A stretch of DNA of 64,000 nucleotides, from positions 3,100,001 through 3,164,000 of the forward strand of contig NZ_CP104854.1 of assembly GCF_050916235.1 (NCBI RefSeq), written 5' to 3'. Positions 36,312-44,386 of this stretch are shown here, piece after piece. The translations under genes and the position numbers were made by a program. The notes beneath the pieces were generated by a model. The model was not told where the DNA came from, ran no database searches, and saw only the letters and a list, made by a program, of their open reading frames with translations. The stretch is from Maridesulfovibrio sp050916235 (GTDB taxonomy: Bacteria > Desulfobacterota > Desulfovibrionia > Desulfovibrionales > Desulfovibrionaceae). How positions within the stretch are numbered: the stretch's first letter is position 1; each line of letters opens with the position of its first letter.

Positions 36312-37154
36312 CTATCTGGGAGCAAGGTTGATCTGTACTTTTTGAGAAACGGCCTTGCGGCGGTATTTCTGCCGGTATCCGGTAGCGAAATCCGTGGCTT
36401 CCTGCTCGGAGTCAAACATCTTTATGAACAGGTAGTACCAGAATTGCCGACCGGGTTTTTCCCGGACAAAGATAAATGGCTCATAGCCCCGCGACTTGAC
36501 TGTTTTTGCCCCTTCTTCGGCCTCGTTTAAGCTCGGATAAATTCCTCCTCGCACAAGGTATCTGGTAAGAATCTCTCCTGCTGGCAGGGATTCGGGTGCT
36601 GTTGATTCCGGCGGCAACCCCGATTCATGACGCAGAACTTCCGGGGCTTTGAGTCTGCTGCCGTCGTAGACCAGATCTTCCACCGGAACCACTGTGAATT
36701 CACAACCCACCTTTTCAGGAAAATCCAGTTCAAATTTCCATTTTCCGGGTTGCAGTTCGTAGCTTTCGGAAAAATTCCAGCCCGCGAAATATTTCTCTCC
36801 CGGCTTAAGCAGGACAGGGAAAGTGTGGATGGTCGTGAATCCTATCCCCGAAGGAGAGGGGAGTCTTGGGTGGGTGATGCGCAGCATTGTGGTGGCAGGT
36901 TCGTTGCCTTCAAGGTAGAATTCGAATCCGAACGAGGCCCCCATGATTGCTTCTACTTCCTCAGTCTCCTCCAGAAGGGCATATTCCTTTAACTGCATTA
37001 CCTGCTTGTTGAGCGTGGAGGAATCTGTGGGGATCAACTGGTATAGCCCCCTGCCGAGGATCTTGATCGGTTCTGCAGGTGATACGGACGGGGCCAGCAA
37101 TGCAATAACGAGCAGCATCGTGACCAAAGCAATAGTTCTGGCGAAGCAGCGCAT
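36312..37154 (-). CDS. Exported DUF3859-like protein with SPOR domain
   Basis: The 280-residue protein has a signal peptide (MRCFARTIALVTMLLVIALL, cleavage after about residue 27). A beta-rich DUF3859-like domain follows (about 28-155; ILGRGLYQL, GFEFYLEG, YFAGWNFSESYELQPGKW). A SPOR domain lies at about 195-275 (RYLVRGGIYPSLNEAEEGAK, FWYYLFIKMFDSEQEA). SPOR domains bind denuded glycan strands at division sites, so it is probably periplasmic. The role of the first domain is unknown. Confidence 0.75.
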   Translation of the reverse strand: MRCFARTIALVTMLLVIALLAPSVSPAEPIKILGRGLYQLIPTDSSTLNKQVMQLKEYALLEETEEVEAIMGASFGFEFYLEGNEPATTMLRITHPRLPSPSGIGFTTIHTFPVLLKPGEKYFAGWNFSESYELQPGKWKFELDFPEKVGCEFTVVPVEDLVYDGSRLKAPEVLRHESGLPPESTAPESLPAGEILTRYLVRGGIYPSLNEAEEGAKTVKSRGYEPFIFVREKPGRQFWYYLFIKMFDSEQEATDFATGYRQKYRRKAVSQKVQINLAPR

Positions 37155-37254
37155 TTGATAGTAACTGTCCTCTGAATTGGATTGAGCCTTTTTTGTTTAT
37201 AGAGATTTGTTATTTTTCTGTAAATATAATCAGCATAATAATTCGGGTCTGAAT

Positions 37255-37845
37255 ATGGGTAAAGAGCAGAGCAAGGCGGCAAAGCGGCGTTTTAACATAG
37301 GTCCGTTTCATACACGGTTCTTTGTGGGTGATGGAATAGATGTCGGGGGCGGTCCCGATCCGCTTGGGCAGTATGCCGGAATATTTGCCCGTATGCGTTC
37401 ATGCAGGACCTGGGACAAGGATGACGGCGATGCCATGCTCATGGAAGGCGTTGCAGACAGTTCCTACGACTTTCTGCATTCCAGCCATTGCCTTGAAGAC
37501 CTGGAAGATGTGAACATTGCCCTGAAAAACTGGATTCGTATAGTCAGGCCCGGCGGATTTCTGATCATAACCGTTCCTGATGAGGATATGTACGAGCAGG
37601 GATTCTGGCCCAGCCGCTATAATCGGGACCACAAGTGGACTTTTACCGTCTACAAGACTCAGTCGTGGTCGCCGAGGTCCGTTAATGTGCTTGATCTGGT
37701 CACCGGGTTCGGCGGGCAGGTTTATCTTGAAAAGCTGGAAGTGGTGCGAGACTTTTTCCGTATGAGTCTGGCCGAGAAAAAGATTGACCAGACCCGCACG
37801 CCTGTCTGTGAAAGCTGCATTGAGTTCATTCTGCGCAAACTATAA
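37255..37845 (+). CDS. Class I SAM-dependent methyltransferase (type 11-like)
   Basis: The 196-residue protein has GIDVGGGPDPLG as motif I, then SYDFLHSSHCLEDLED and WIRIVRPGGFLIITVPDED, which match the post-motif I and III regions of Methyltransf_11 enzymes. The ATG at 37255 starts MGKEQSK; upstream in-frame codons are AT-rich leader. Its 3' end overlaps the end of the convergent regulator gene by 6 bp. The substrate is unknown. Confidence 0.8.
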   Translation: MGKEQSKAAKRRFNIGPFHTRFFVGDGIDVGGGPDPLGQYAGIFARMRSCRTWDKDDGDAMLMEGVADSSYDFLHSSHCLEDLEDVNIALKNWIRIVRPGGFLIITVPDEDMYEQGFWPSRYNRDHKWTFTVYKTQSWSPRSVNVLDLVTGFGGQVYLEKLEVVRDFFRMSLAEKKIDQTRTPVCESCIEFILRKL

Positions 37846-38520
37846 TTGCTCTTCTCCGCTGGCGATAAGCTCCAGACTGTCAGCGTCGATGATTTCAATG
37901 GTGTTTTTTTCCACCCTGATCAATCCCTGATCGCTCATTTTTTTGAATATGCGCGAGAGCGTTTCCTGAATTGTCCCCAGATAAGCGGCGATCTGCCCTT
38001 TGGGGAGGTCAAGAGTCAGCATGCTGGAGTTCTGGGTTGACTTGAGCAGCAGCAGGTAGCTGGCAAGCCTTCCGGGAACTTCGGCAAGGCTCAGGGCTGC
38101 CACATGGTTGACCATCTGGCGCAGGCGTCCTGAAAGCAGGGCCAGCATGGACATGGCCAGCTCCGGGTCTTCCCTTATGATGGACTCGAATTTGTCCCGC
38201 GAAAAATAGAGCAGGGTCGACTTGCTCAGGGCCATGGAGCTCGCCGGATAGCTGCTGCCCTGAAATACGGGAACTTCACCGAATATTTCACCCGGCCCGA
38301 AGATATGGATGATCTGTTCTTTTCCGGAAAGGGATTCGCGGTAGATTTTTACCTTGCCTGAAACAATGCTGTAAAATCCTTTCGCCTTTTCTCCAGCCAC
38401 GAAAATCTGTTCGCCCTTTACCAGTTCACGAGGAATTGCCACGGATTCAATCCGTGCTAGCTGCTCCGGAGACAGGTTGGAGAACAGATTAATTTTTCCT
38501 AAGTCTTGTGTCTTTTTCAT
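37840..38520 (-). CDS. Crp/Fnr-family transcription regulator, HcpR-like
   Basis: The 226-residue regulator has a cyclic-nucleotide-binding-type sensor (about 10-125; FGPGEIFGEVPVFQG), a dimer helix (about 128-150) and a winged helix (about 150-215) with recognition helix region YLGTIQETLSRIFKK. It has no FNR-type N-terminal cysteines. The recognition helix resembles HcpR/DNR proteins, which act in nitrosative stress. It is divergent from two redox genes, with a TGAC-N4-GTCA palindrome 38 bp before its own ATG, so autoregulation is likely. The hcp locus lies 3 kb away. Confidence 0.78.
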   Translation of the reverse strand: MKKTQDLGKINLFSNLSPEQLARIESVAIPRELVKGEQIFVAGEKAKGFYSIVSGKVKIYRESLSGKEQIIHIFGPGEIFGEVPVFQGSSYPASSMALSKSTLLYFSRDKFESIIREDPELAMSMLALLSGRLRQMVNHVAALSLAEVPGRLASYLLLLKSTQNSSMLTLDLPKGQIAAYLGTIQETLSRIFKKMSDQGLIRVEKNTIEIIDADSLELIASGEEQL

Positions 38521-38554
38521 TACAATTGCTTTTTATAATCCTTCCGGATTGGCT

Positions 38555-38572
38555 AAATGACTTAAGTCAGGT
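38555..38572. promoter_or_regulatory. HcpR-like operator between the regulator and the Fe-S operon
   Basis: A perfect TGACTTAAGTCA palindrome (38558-38569) fits the TTGAC-N4-GTCAA type sites recognised by HcpR-class Crp/Fnr regulators. It lies 38 bp from the regulator ATG and 69 bp from the divergent Fe-S gene ATG. Confidence 0.6.
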
Positions 38573-38638
38573 AATGGTTCATTTTTTTTGTGTATGAACA
38601 AAACAAGTGCCAGATAACATTTACAGGAGAGCTTTTCC

Positions 38639-39262
38639 ATGAATAATACATCCTCCATAAATATTTGCCGCGGAATTGAAGGCGGAGAATGCCGTTTTGC
38701 CCTTTTCGTGTCTGATGGTTTTGCTGCGGAAATAGAGAGGACGGTAAACGAATCCGGATGGCCGGAATTCCTCAGGGAACGTTATGGGGAGAAGATCAAT
38801 CGCCATAAGGCATTTACGGTGAATGGTTCCGCATGTCCCAACGGCTGTTCCCGGCCGCACATTTCAGACATCGGATTGATCCGGTCCTGTGTGCCTGTCA
38901 TTGACCACGACAACTGCATCCGTTGTGAGGAATGTGTGCGGGCCTGTCCAGACGAGGCCATGGAACTGACAGACGGACGGGTGGTGATAACCCGTGAGAA
39001 ATGCCTTGTCTGCGGATTCTGCGTGAGTTCCTGCCCAACCGAGGTCATTTCATGCTCCCGCAACGGATGGAGGGTGCTGGCTGGCGGGCGTCTAGGCAGG
39101 CATCCCCGACTCGGTACGGAGCTTCCCGGCGTATATTCCAGTGAAGAAGTACTGAGCATAATAAGCAAGTCCCTCAGGCTTTGGATGGATAACTACGATG
39201 ATGGCAAGCGTTTCGGCTGGATCATGGACCGCATCGGCTATGAAAAGCTGCTTGAGGATTGA
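38639..39262 (+). CDS. Half-length siroheme-type sulfite/nitrite reductase-like Fe-S protein with two 4Fe-4S motifs
   Basis: The 207-residue protein carries the siroheme/Fe-S Cys pattern of sulfite reductases as C10-x7-C18 and C66-x3-C70 (ACPNGCSRPHISDIG). A bacterial ferredoxin domain is inserted (C93, C96, C99, C103; C122, C125, C128, C132). It ends with GGRLGRHPRLG, as in Dsr/Asr-type enzymes. The substrate-binding N-terminal half of such reductases is missing, and the first pair has x7 instead of x5. AGGAG precedes the ATG. It pairs with a NapH-like membrane protein under an HcpR-like site; it may move electrons or handle nitrogen oxides, which is inference. Confidence 0.75.
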   Translation: MNNTSSINICRGIEGGECRFALFVSDGFAAEIERTVNESGWPEFLRERYGEKINRHKAFTVNGSACPNGCSRPHISDIGLIRSCVPVIDHDNCIRCEECVRACPDEAMELTDGRVVITREKCLVCGFCVSSCPTEVISCSRNGWRVLAGGRLGRHPRLGTELPGVYSSEEVLSIISKSLRLWMDNYDDGKRFGWIMDRIGYEKLLED

Positions 39263-39363
39263 TGGCATTGGGTTACATTGATCGTGTCCATTCCCTTGGA
39301 TACATGAGTTATTTCCGGCGTTCCGGCGGAGCCGAGGCATGAAACCTTACTAAAGGAGTTATC

Positions 39364-40668
39364 TTGGGTCTTTTCCTGATCGTCATTTCATATGTGTTGC
39401 TGGGTACTCATGCGCTGCGGGCAGGGGACTGGGGGCTGGCTGTGTTCATGTCCGGCTGTGCCGTGCTGAGCTTCTCCCGTGAACGCTGGGTTGGCAACAT
39501 GACCTCAGTTCTGCTCGGTTTTGGGGCCATCATCTGGCTTGACAGGGGAGCAGACCTGATCGGATTGCGTGTCGGGACCGGGGGAGACTGGGTGCGTCTT
39601 GCCTTGATCATGAGTGCTCTCTTTGCCCTGACTCTGTTTGCTTCAGCCTACTCCTTCTCTGCGGCAGGGCGCGAGAGGTTCGGCCTGAACTCTGAAACGG
39701 GATGGTTTAGGGCATCCATATTCCTGCTTACTGCCCTGTTGCTGGAAATCTGCCGCAGCAAGGTATCATTTCCAATCCTTATGCTTGATCGCTTTTTCCC
39801 GGGCTGGGGCAGGGCAGAGATTTTTGCCCTGGCCCTCTATGCCTCGTGGGTGGGCGGCAGGATGTATGACCCTGATGGTTCCAGAAAGACCCGGCCCCTG
39901 ATCTGGGCTCTTTTTTCCTTAGTATTTTTCGGTCAGTTGGGACTCGGGCTTGCCGGAGCGGAAATGTTTCTGATGACCGGCAGACTGCACCTGCCCGTAC
40001 CCGCCCTTATTGCAGCCGGGCCTGTTTTCCGGGGCTCCGGGTTTTTCATGCCTATTCTGTTTACGGTTTCCGTATTGCTGGTCGGTCCGGCATGGTGCAG
40101 TCACCTGTGCTACATCGGCGCGTGGGATGATGTTTCCAGCCGTGTTTCCGGTAAAAAGCCTTCGCGCAAATTTCCGGGCACTCTCATCTGGTTGAGGCTG
40201 GTCCTGCTGTTTGTTGTTGTAGGGGCGGCATGGGCCATGAGGGAAGCCGGTGTTCTGGGCATGACTGCTGTCTGGTGGGCAGCAGGATTCGGCCTTGTTG
40301 GGATTCTGGTAATGCTCGTATTCTCCCGCCGCATGGGCATGATGGTTCACTGTACGGCCTTCTGTCCCATGGGAATTGTTTCAAACCTGCTTGGGCGTAT
40401 TTCTCCATGGCGTATGAAGATTGATTCGAACTGTTGCAAATGCCTAAAGTGCAGCAAGGCATGTCGGTACAATGCGTTGAAGAAATCAGATATTGAGGCC
40501 GGGCGTCCCGGACTGTCCTGCACACTTTGCGGGGATTGTGTCTCAACCTGCTCCTCCGCAAGTATCGGGTACAGGTTGCCGTTTCTATCCGCTGGTATTT
40601 CGCGCAAGGTGTTTCTGGTAATGGTAGTATCGCTCCATGCCCTGTTTCTCGGAGTTGCCCGTATCTGA
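39364..40668 (+). CDS. NapH/CcoG-like membrane 4Fe-4S protein
   Basis: The 434-residue protein has about ten hydrophobic segments, two NapH-type cysteine pairs at membrane ends (WCSHLCYIGAWDD; CTAFCPMGIVSNLLG) and C-terminal ferredoxin motifs (CCKCLKCSKAC, CTLCGDCVSTC). The start is TTG 39364, supported by AAAGGAG 5 bases upstream. Such proteins pass electrons from quinol to soluble Fe-S partners. The gene follows the half-reductase by about 100 bp, probably as one unit, and ends at a terminator. Confidence 0.85.
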   Translation: MGLFLIVISYVLLGTHALRAGDWGLAVFMSGCAVLSFSRERWVGNMTSVLLGFGAIIWLDRGADLIGLRVGTGGDWVRLALIMSALFALTLFASAYSFSAAGRERFGLNSETGWFRASIFLLTALLLEICRSKVSFPILMLDRFFPGWGRAEIFALALYASWVGGRMYDPDGSRKTRPLIWALFSLVFFGQLGLGLAGAEMFLMTGRLHLPVPALIAAGPVFRGSGFFMPILFTVSVLLVGPAWCSHLCYIGAWDDVSSRVSGKKPSRKFPGTLIWLRLVLLFVVVGAAWAMREAGVLGMTAVWWAAGFGLVGILVMLVFSRRMGMMVHCTAFCPMGIVSNLLGRISPWRMKIDSNCCKCLKCSKACRYNALKKSDIEAGRPGLSCTLCGDCVSTCSSASIGYRLPFLSAGISRKVFLVMVVSLHALFLGVARI

Positions 40669-41040
40669 TGGTTATATACGGTTGTTCAGGACAACTGCCT
40701 TTTAAGATTCAATATAGTGAAGCCTCGCATCCAGTTTGTGGATTGCGGGGCTTCAATTTTTTTGAGCTTGATTAATATTTAATGGGCTGTCTGCCGAAGT
40801 TCTCTCCTGCCTTTAATAACGGTCCTGTTTTTTAGTTTCTTCCTGTTCCTTCGTGACGATGCAAAATCTGTTTTCTAAAATAGTCACATCTCTCCAAAAA
40901 TACTTCACAAAATCATTGCCAGTAATTATTCTTAATTAAGACACAATATGGTTTGCAAAAAATGTTTCACTGTTTGGCAGGTTGTGGTAGTTTCATAATT
41001 GAATCATCTAATTTGTTCTATAATCCGTAGGAGGTTTTAT
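40669..41040. other. Intergenic region before ferredoxin I
   Basis: No gene is seen. It holds the terminator at 40718 and an AT-rich leader (40860-41030), probably the ferredoxin promoter. GGAGG lies 7 bases before the ferredoxin ATG. Confidence 0.5.
40718..40765 (+). terminator. Intrinsic terminator after the NapH-like gene
   Basis: A stem beginning TGAAGCC and ending GGCTTCA (40718-40755), with internal CGCA/TGCG pairing, is followed by AATTTTTTT. Confidence 0.85.
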
Positions 41041-41232
41041 ATGGGGCGTTCAGTAGCCATTGATGTTGATGCCTGTATAGGTTGCGAGGCGTGTGTTGAA
41101 GAAGCTCCGGAAGTATTTGCTATGGGGCCCGGCGACATCGCCCAGGTAATCAACCCTGAGGGCGGGGATGAGGAGCGCATTGAGTCCGCGATGGACCTGT
41201 GCCCTGCCAACTGTATCTACTGGGAAGAATAA
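41041..41232 (+). CDS. Ferredoxin I-type [4Fe-4S] ferredoxin
   Basis: The 63-residue protein has the single-cluster Desulfovibrio ferredoxin layout: C12-x2-C15-x2-C18 and C54-P (MDLCPANC), an acidic surface and a C-terminal YWEE like the IHWE end of known ferredoxin I proteins. A fifth cysteine (C58) is present. ATG 41041 has GGAGG 7 bases upstream. It carries low-potential electrons from pyruvate oxidation or hydrogenase. It precedes hcp, whose operator-like sites begin 22 bp after its stop. Confidence 0.92.
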   Translation: MGRSVAIDVDACIGCEACVEEAPEVFAMGPGDIAQVINPEGGDEERIESAMDLCPANCIYWEE

Positions 41233-41253
41233 AAAGATTTGAAAAAGTCATCC

Positions 41254-41271
41254 TCTTGACCTGAATCAAAT
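41254..41271 (+). promoter_or_regulatory. HcpR-like operator upstream of hcp, site 1
   Basis: TCTTGACCTGAATCAAAT resembles the palindromic TTTGACC-N2-GGTCAAA pattern I recall for Desulfovibrio HcpR: the left half is nearly complete, and the right half keeps TCAAAT. Confidence 0.6.
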
Positions 41272-41353
41272 ACTTTCTGACTCCGTTTCCCTAGTTTGGA
41301 CTCAACGAATGGGAAATCAATCCTGAAGCGGGATGGGCGTACCGGTCCTACCC

Positions 41354-41367
41354 GTTTCAGGTCAAAC
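41354..41367 (-). promoter_or_regulatory. HcpR-like half-site, site 2 (inverted)
   Basis: On the minus strand it reads GTTTGACCTGAAAC, sharing TTGACCTGAA with site 1 in opposite orientation, 100 bp away. Confidence 0.45.
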
Positions 41368-41406
41368 TTCAAAAAGTATTTTCAGGGTGGAGGAATTTTT
41401 ATGGCT

Positions 41407-41422
41407 TTTGATCTGAATCAAA
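41407..41422. promoter_or_regulatory. HcpR-like palindrome overlapping the alternative hcp start, site 3
   Basis: TTTGATCTGAATCAAA is a perfect 6-N4-6 palindrome sharing CTGAATCAAATA with site 1. It begins six bases downstream of a possible hcp ATG at 41401. Confidence 0.5.
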
Positions 41423-41493
41423 TATTTAAAAAGATAACTTCTATATTCGGTAGTGAAGAAGTAGAAAACAAAATACCTGCAAAGGAGTTAAAC

Positions 41494-43095
41494 ATGTTTT
41501 GCAACCAGTGTGAACAGACAGCAAAGGGACAGGGCTGCACCGTTAAGGGTGTATGTGGCAAAACCAGCGAAGTTTCCGCTATTCAGGATCTTCTGGTTCA
41601 GGTGCTCTTTGAGCTCGGAACAGTTGCCACTGCAGCCCGCAAGGAAGGTATTGAGGTTTCCAACGCTGTAAACCGCCTTACCGCCGAAGCAGTTTTCTCA
41701 ACCCTCACCAACGTGAACTTTGATGACGAAAGATTTGTACCGGTCATCAAGAAGGTTGCGGCAGCCCGCGACGAACTCGCAGCAAAGGTTAAGGCTGATT
41801 GCGGCGAACTGACCAGGGTTGCAGGCTCCGCAGCCGAACTCAGCAGGCAGGGCGAAGCTTTCCCCGTAACCGCATTTGATGCAAACGAAGACCTGCGCTC
41901 CCTCAAGCAGATCATTGTATACGGCCTCAAGGGTGTTGCAGCCTACACCGACCATGCTGCCATCCTCGGGCAGGAAGATGACAACCTGTATGCCCAGATT
42001 CATGAAGCCCTTGCCGCCGTTCCCCAGACTCTCGGACTTGAGGAACTGGTAGGAATCGCCATGAAGTGTGGTGAAATGAACCTCAAGGCCATGGAACTGC
42101 TCGATGCAGGTAACACAGGCACATACGGTCATCCCGTACCCACCGAAGTTCCCCTCGGTGCAAAATCCGGTAAGGCCATCCTCGTTTCCGGTCACGATCT
42201 CAAGGATCTGCGCCAGCTTCTTGAACAGACCGAAGGAACAGGCATCAATATTTACACCCACGGCGAAATGCTGCCCTGCCACGGTTATCCCGAGCTGAAG
42301 AAGTTCGACCACTTCTACGGACATTACGGTACCGCATGGCAGAATCAGGCCAAGGAATTTGCAGAGTTCCCCGGTGCGATCCTCATGACCACCAACTGCA
42401 TCCAGAAGCCCGTTGAAAGCTACAAGGGCAACATCTTCACTACCGGCCTTGTAGGCTGGCCCGGTGTAACCCATGTCGCCAACGGCGATTTCTCTGCAGT
42501 GATCGAAAAGGCCAAGGCTCTGCCCGGTTTCGCCGCAGATACCGACAAGGGCGCGGTTCTCTGCGGGTTCGCACGCAACACTGTTCTTGGAGTTGCCGAC
42601 AAGGTTATCGAAGGTGTCAAGTCCGGCGCGATCAAGCACTTCTTCCTCGTAGGCGGATGTGACGGAGCCAAGCCCGGACGTAACTACTACACCGATTTCG
42701 TTGAGCAGACCCCTGCTGATACTATTGTCCTGACCCTTGCCTGCGGAAAGTTCCGCTTCTTCGACAAGAAGCTCGGTGACATTGGCGGCATCCCCCGTCT
42801 GCTTGATATCGGCCAGTGCAACGATGCCTATTCCGCAATCCAGATTGCAGTAGCACTCGCCGGTGCATTCGAATGCGGCGTAAACGACCTGCCGCTGTCC
42901 CTGGTCCTGTCCTGGTACGAGCAGAAGGCGGTTTCCATCCTGCTGACCCTGCTGCACCTCGGCATCAAGGACATCCGCCTCGGGCCCTCCCTGCCCGCAT
43001 TCGTAACCCCCAACGTGCTGAACTTCCTCGTTGAAAACTTCAACATTATGCCTATCAGCACCCCTGAAGAAGATTTGAAGGCTATCCTCGGATAG
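41494..43095 (+). CDS. hcp: Hydroxylamine reductase (hybrid cluster protein)
   Basis: The 533-residue protein starts MFCNQCEQTA with the proximal cluster cysteines C3, C6, C15 and C21. The hybrid cluster ligands are visible in THGEMLPC, TTNCIQ, VGGCDGA, LACGKF, GQCND and WYEQKA. It reduces hydroxylamine in vitro and acts against nitric oxide and S-nitrosylation stress in the cytoplasm. AAGGAG lies 6 bases before ATG 41494. An in-frame ATG at 41401 also has GGAGG and would add 31 residues (MAFDLNQIFKKITSIF...). HcpR-like sites lie upstream. Confidence 0.96.
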   Translation: MFCNQCEQTAKGQGCTVKGVCGKTSEVSAIQDLLVQVLFELGTVATAARKEGIEVSNAVNRLTAEAVFSTLTNVNFDDERFVPVIKKVAAARDELAAKVKADCGELTRVAGSAAELSRQGEAFPVTAFDANEDLRSLKQIIVYGLKGVAAYTDHAAILGQEDDNLYAQIHEALAAVPQTLGLEELVGIAMKCGEMNLKAMELLDAGNTGTYGHPVPTEVPLGAKSGKAILVSGHDLKDLRQLLEQTEGTGINIYTHGEMLPCHGYPELKKFDHFYGHYGTAWQNQAKEFAEFPGAILMTTNCIQKPVESYKGNIFTTGLVGWPGVTHVANGDFSAVIEKAKALPGFAADTDKGAVLCGFARNTVLGVADKVIEGVKSGAIKHFFLVGGCDGAKPGRNYYTDFVEQTPADTIVLTLACGKFRFFDKKLGDIGGIPRLLDIGQCNDAYSAIQIAVALAGAFECGVNDLPLSLVLSWYEQKAVSILLTLLHLGIKDIRLGPSLPAFVTPNVLNFLVENFNIMPISTPEEDLKAILG

Positions 43096-43100
43096 GGGAT

Positions 43101-43191
43101 GCCTCCGGCGGCTGGGGAGGGGAAACTTTTTGTAAAAAGTTTCCCCTCCCCAGACCCCACCCCTTCAAAAACTTTTAATAAGCGTTCGCTC
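43101..43191 (+). repeat. GCCTCCGGCGGC modular repeat, copy 5
   Basis: The head GCCTCCGGCGGC is followed by the hairpin GGGGAGGGGAAACTTTTT/AAAAAGTTTCCCCTCCCC and a tail ACTTTTAATAAGCGTTCGC. It starts 6 bp after the hcp stop codon and probably terminates or protects its message. Confidence 0.75.
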
Positions 43192-43436
43192 TTGGTTCCG
43201 GATGATTATTACTTAACTTCCAGATTTATATCGTACCCGGCAGAGCATCGTTTGACATTTAATACAAATTTTCCGCTTCCGGTTTATTCGTGAGGCACAG
43301 TTGAAGAAGATGACAAGGTCTAAAACAATTAAAACGTTTTGTGATTTATAATAAATTTTGAAATATGGTTATTCATTGGCTCCGCAAAATAGGGATTCTA
43401 TGATGACACAGCTGTAATTGACACCCGAACGCTAAT

Positions 43437-43519
43437 AGGGATTCCAAAGGGTCGCGGACCCTTTGGCCGCCGGAGGCGAAATCAGATCGTCAAAAGCGCG
43501 CAGCGCAGCAAATCAACCC
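43437..43519 (-). repeat. GCCTCCGGCGGC modular repeat, copy 6 (inverted, long-head form)
   Basis: On the minus strand it reads TTTGCTGCGCTGCGCGCTTTTG, then GCCTCCGGCGGC, then the hairpin CCAAAGGGTCCGCGACCCTTTGG and AATCCCTATT. It matches copy 4 except for the stem sequence. It lies in the hcp-ferredoxin spacer. Confidence 0.7.
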
Positions 43520-43567
43520 TTGTAGAGCCGCCGGAGTCCAACAAGGCTCGGCGAGGAGGATATGAAA

Positions 43568-44386
43568 ATGAAAGTAAGAAGAAAGTTAATCCAGATAGAC
43601 GAAGAATTGTGCAACGGTTGCGGACAGTGTGTTCCCGGCTGTGAAGAGGGTGCACTGCAGATCATTGACGGCAAGGCCAGACTGGTTGCCGAGAGATATT
43701 GCGACGGGCTTGGCGCATGTCTGGGCGAGTGTCCCACTGGTGCGCTGAAAGTTGTGGAAGTTGAAGCTGACGACTTTGACCCTGACGCAGTAAAGGAACT
43801 GCTTACCGAGCAGGGCAGGGCGGTTCCGAATCACATGCCTTCGCCTGAAAGCCTGCGTCTGGATGCACCAAAGGCCAAGCCCAAGGGGGGCTGCGGCTGT
43901 GCCGGTTCCAGAATTGAGGCTTTTGCTCCTGCCGCATCTCCCTGCCAGCAGGCCAATGTGCCGACCGGCATGGCTGCGGAGTCCGGTCCCTCGTATCTTA
44001 CCCACTGGCCGATCCAGATCAGGCTGGTGCCTGCTGATGCTCCGTTTCTCAAGGGAGCGGACCTGCTGCTCACCGCAGACTGTGTTGCCGTATCACTGCC
44101 CGGTTATCACCAGAACTACCTGCCGGGCAAAAAGGTGCTCATGGGTTGCCCCAAGTTCGATGATGTGGAGCTCTACGTGCAGCGGTTGACCGAGATGTTC
44201 AGTGTGAGTGGAATCAAGTCCGTCTCCGTTATGGAAATGGAAGTGCCCTGTTGTTCGAATTTCAGCAGGATAGTCGCTACAGCACTCAGGAATGCCAATG
44301 CGGATATTCCCGCAGAGAAAATTGTGGTAAAACGTACAGGAGAAATCAAGGCCAAGACTTCCCTTGATCAGCCCGTACCTCTCTAG
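43568..44386 (+). CDS. Hcp-associated 4Fe-4S ferredoxin-like protein with C-terminal domain
   Basis: The 272-residue protein has an N-terminal ferredoxin domain: one full motif (CNGCGQCVPGC) and a second motif CDGLGACLGECP in which Leu replaces the second Cys, as is common in this family. A linker with GGCGCAG follows, then a roughly 130-residue domain with GYHQNYLPGKKVLMGCPKFD and VPCCSNF, which may hold further metal. ATG 43568 is 7 bases after AGGAGGA; another ATG lies 6 bp earlier. This is the frdx partner usually found with hcp in Desulfovibrio and likely donates electrons to Hcp. A 470-bp spacer separates them. Confidence 0.87.
   Translation: MKVRRKLIQIDEELCNGCGQCVPGCEEGALQIIDGKARLVAERYCDGLGACLGECPTGALKVVEVEADDFDPDAVKELLTEQGRAVPNHMPSPESLRLDAPKAKPKGGCGCAGSRIEAFAPAASPCQQANVPTGMAAESGPSYLTHWPIQIRLVPADAPFLKGADLLLTADCVAVSLPGYHQNYLPGKKVLMGCPKFDDVELYVQRLTEMFSVSGIKSVSVMEMEVPCCSNFSRIVATALRNANADIPAEKIVVKRTGEIKAKTSLDQPVPL

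Noticed and set aside
40970..41000. Sigma-54-like TTGGCAGGTTGTGG before ferredoxin I
   Set aside because: The GC element of the -12 box is absent, so it is not a convincing sigma-54 promoter.
41698..42957. 419-codon open frame antisense to hcp
   Set aside because: It lies wholly within the strongly recognised hcp gene and shows Gly/Cys/Gln-rich composition typical of antisense shadows.
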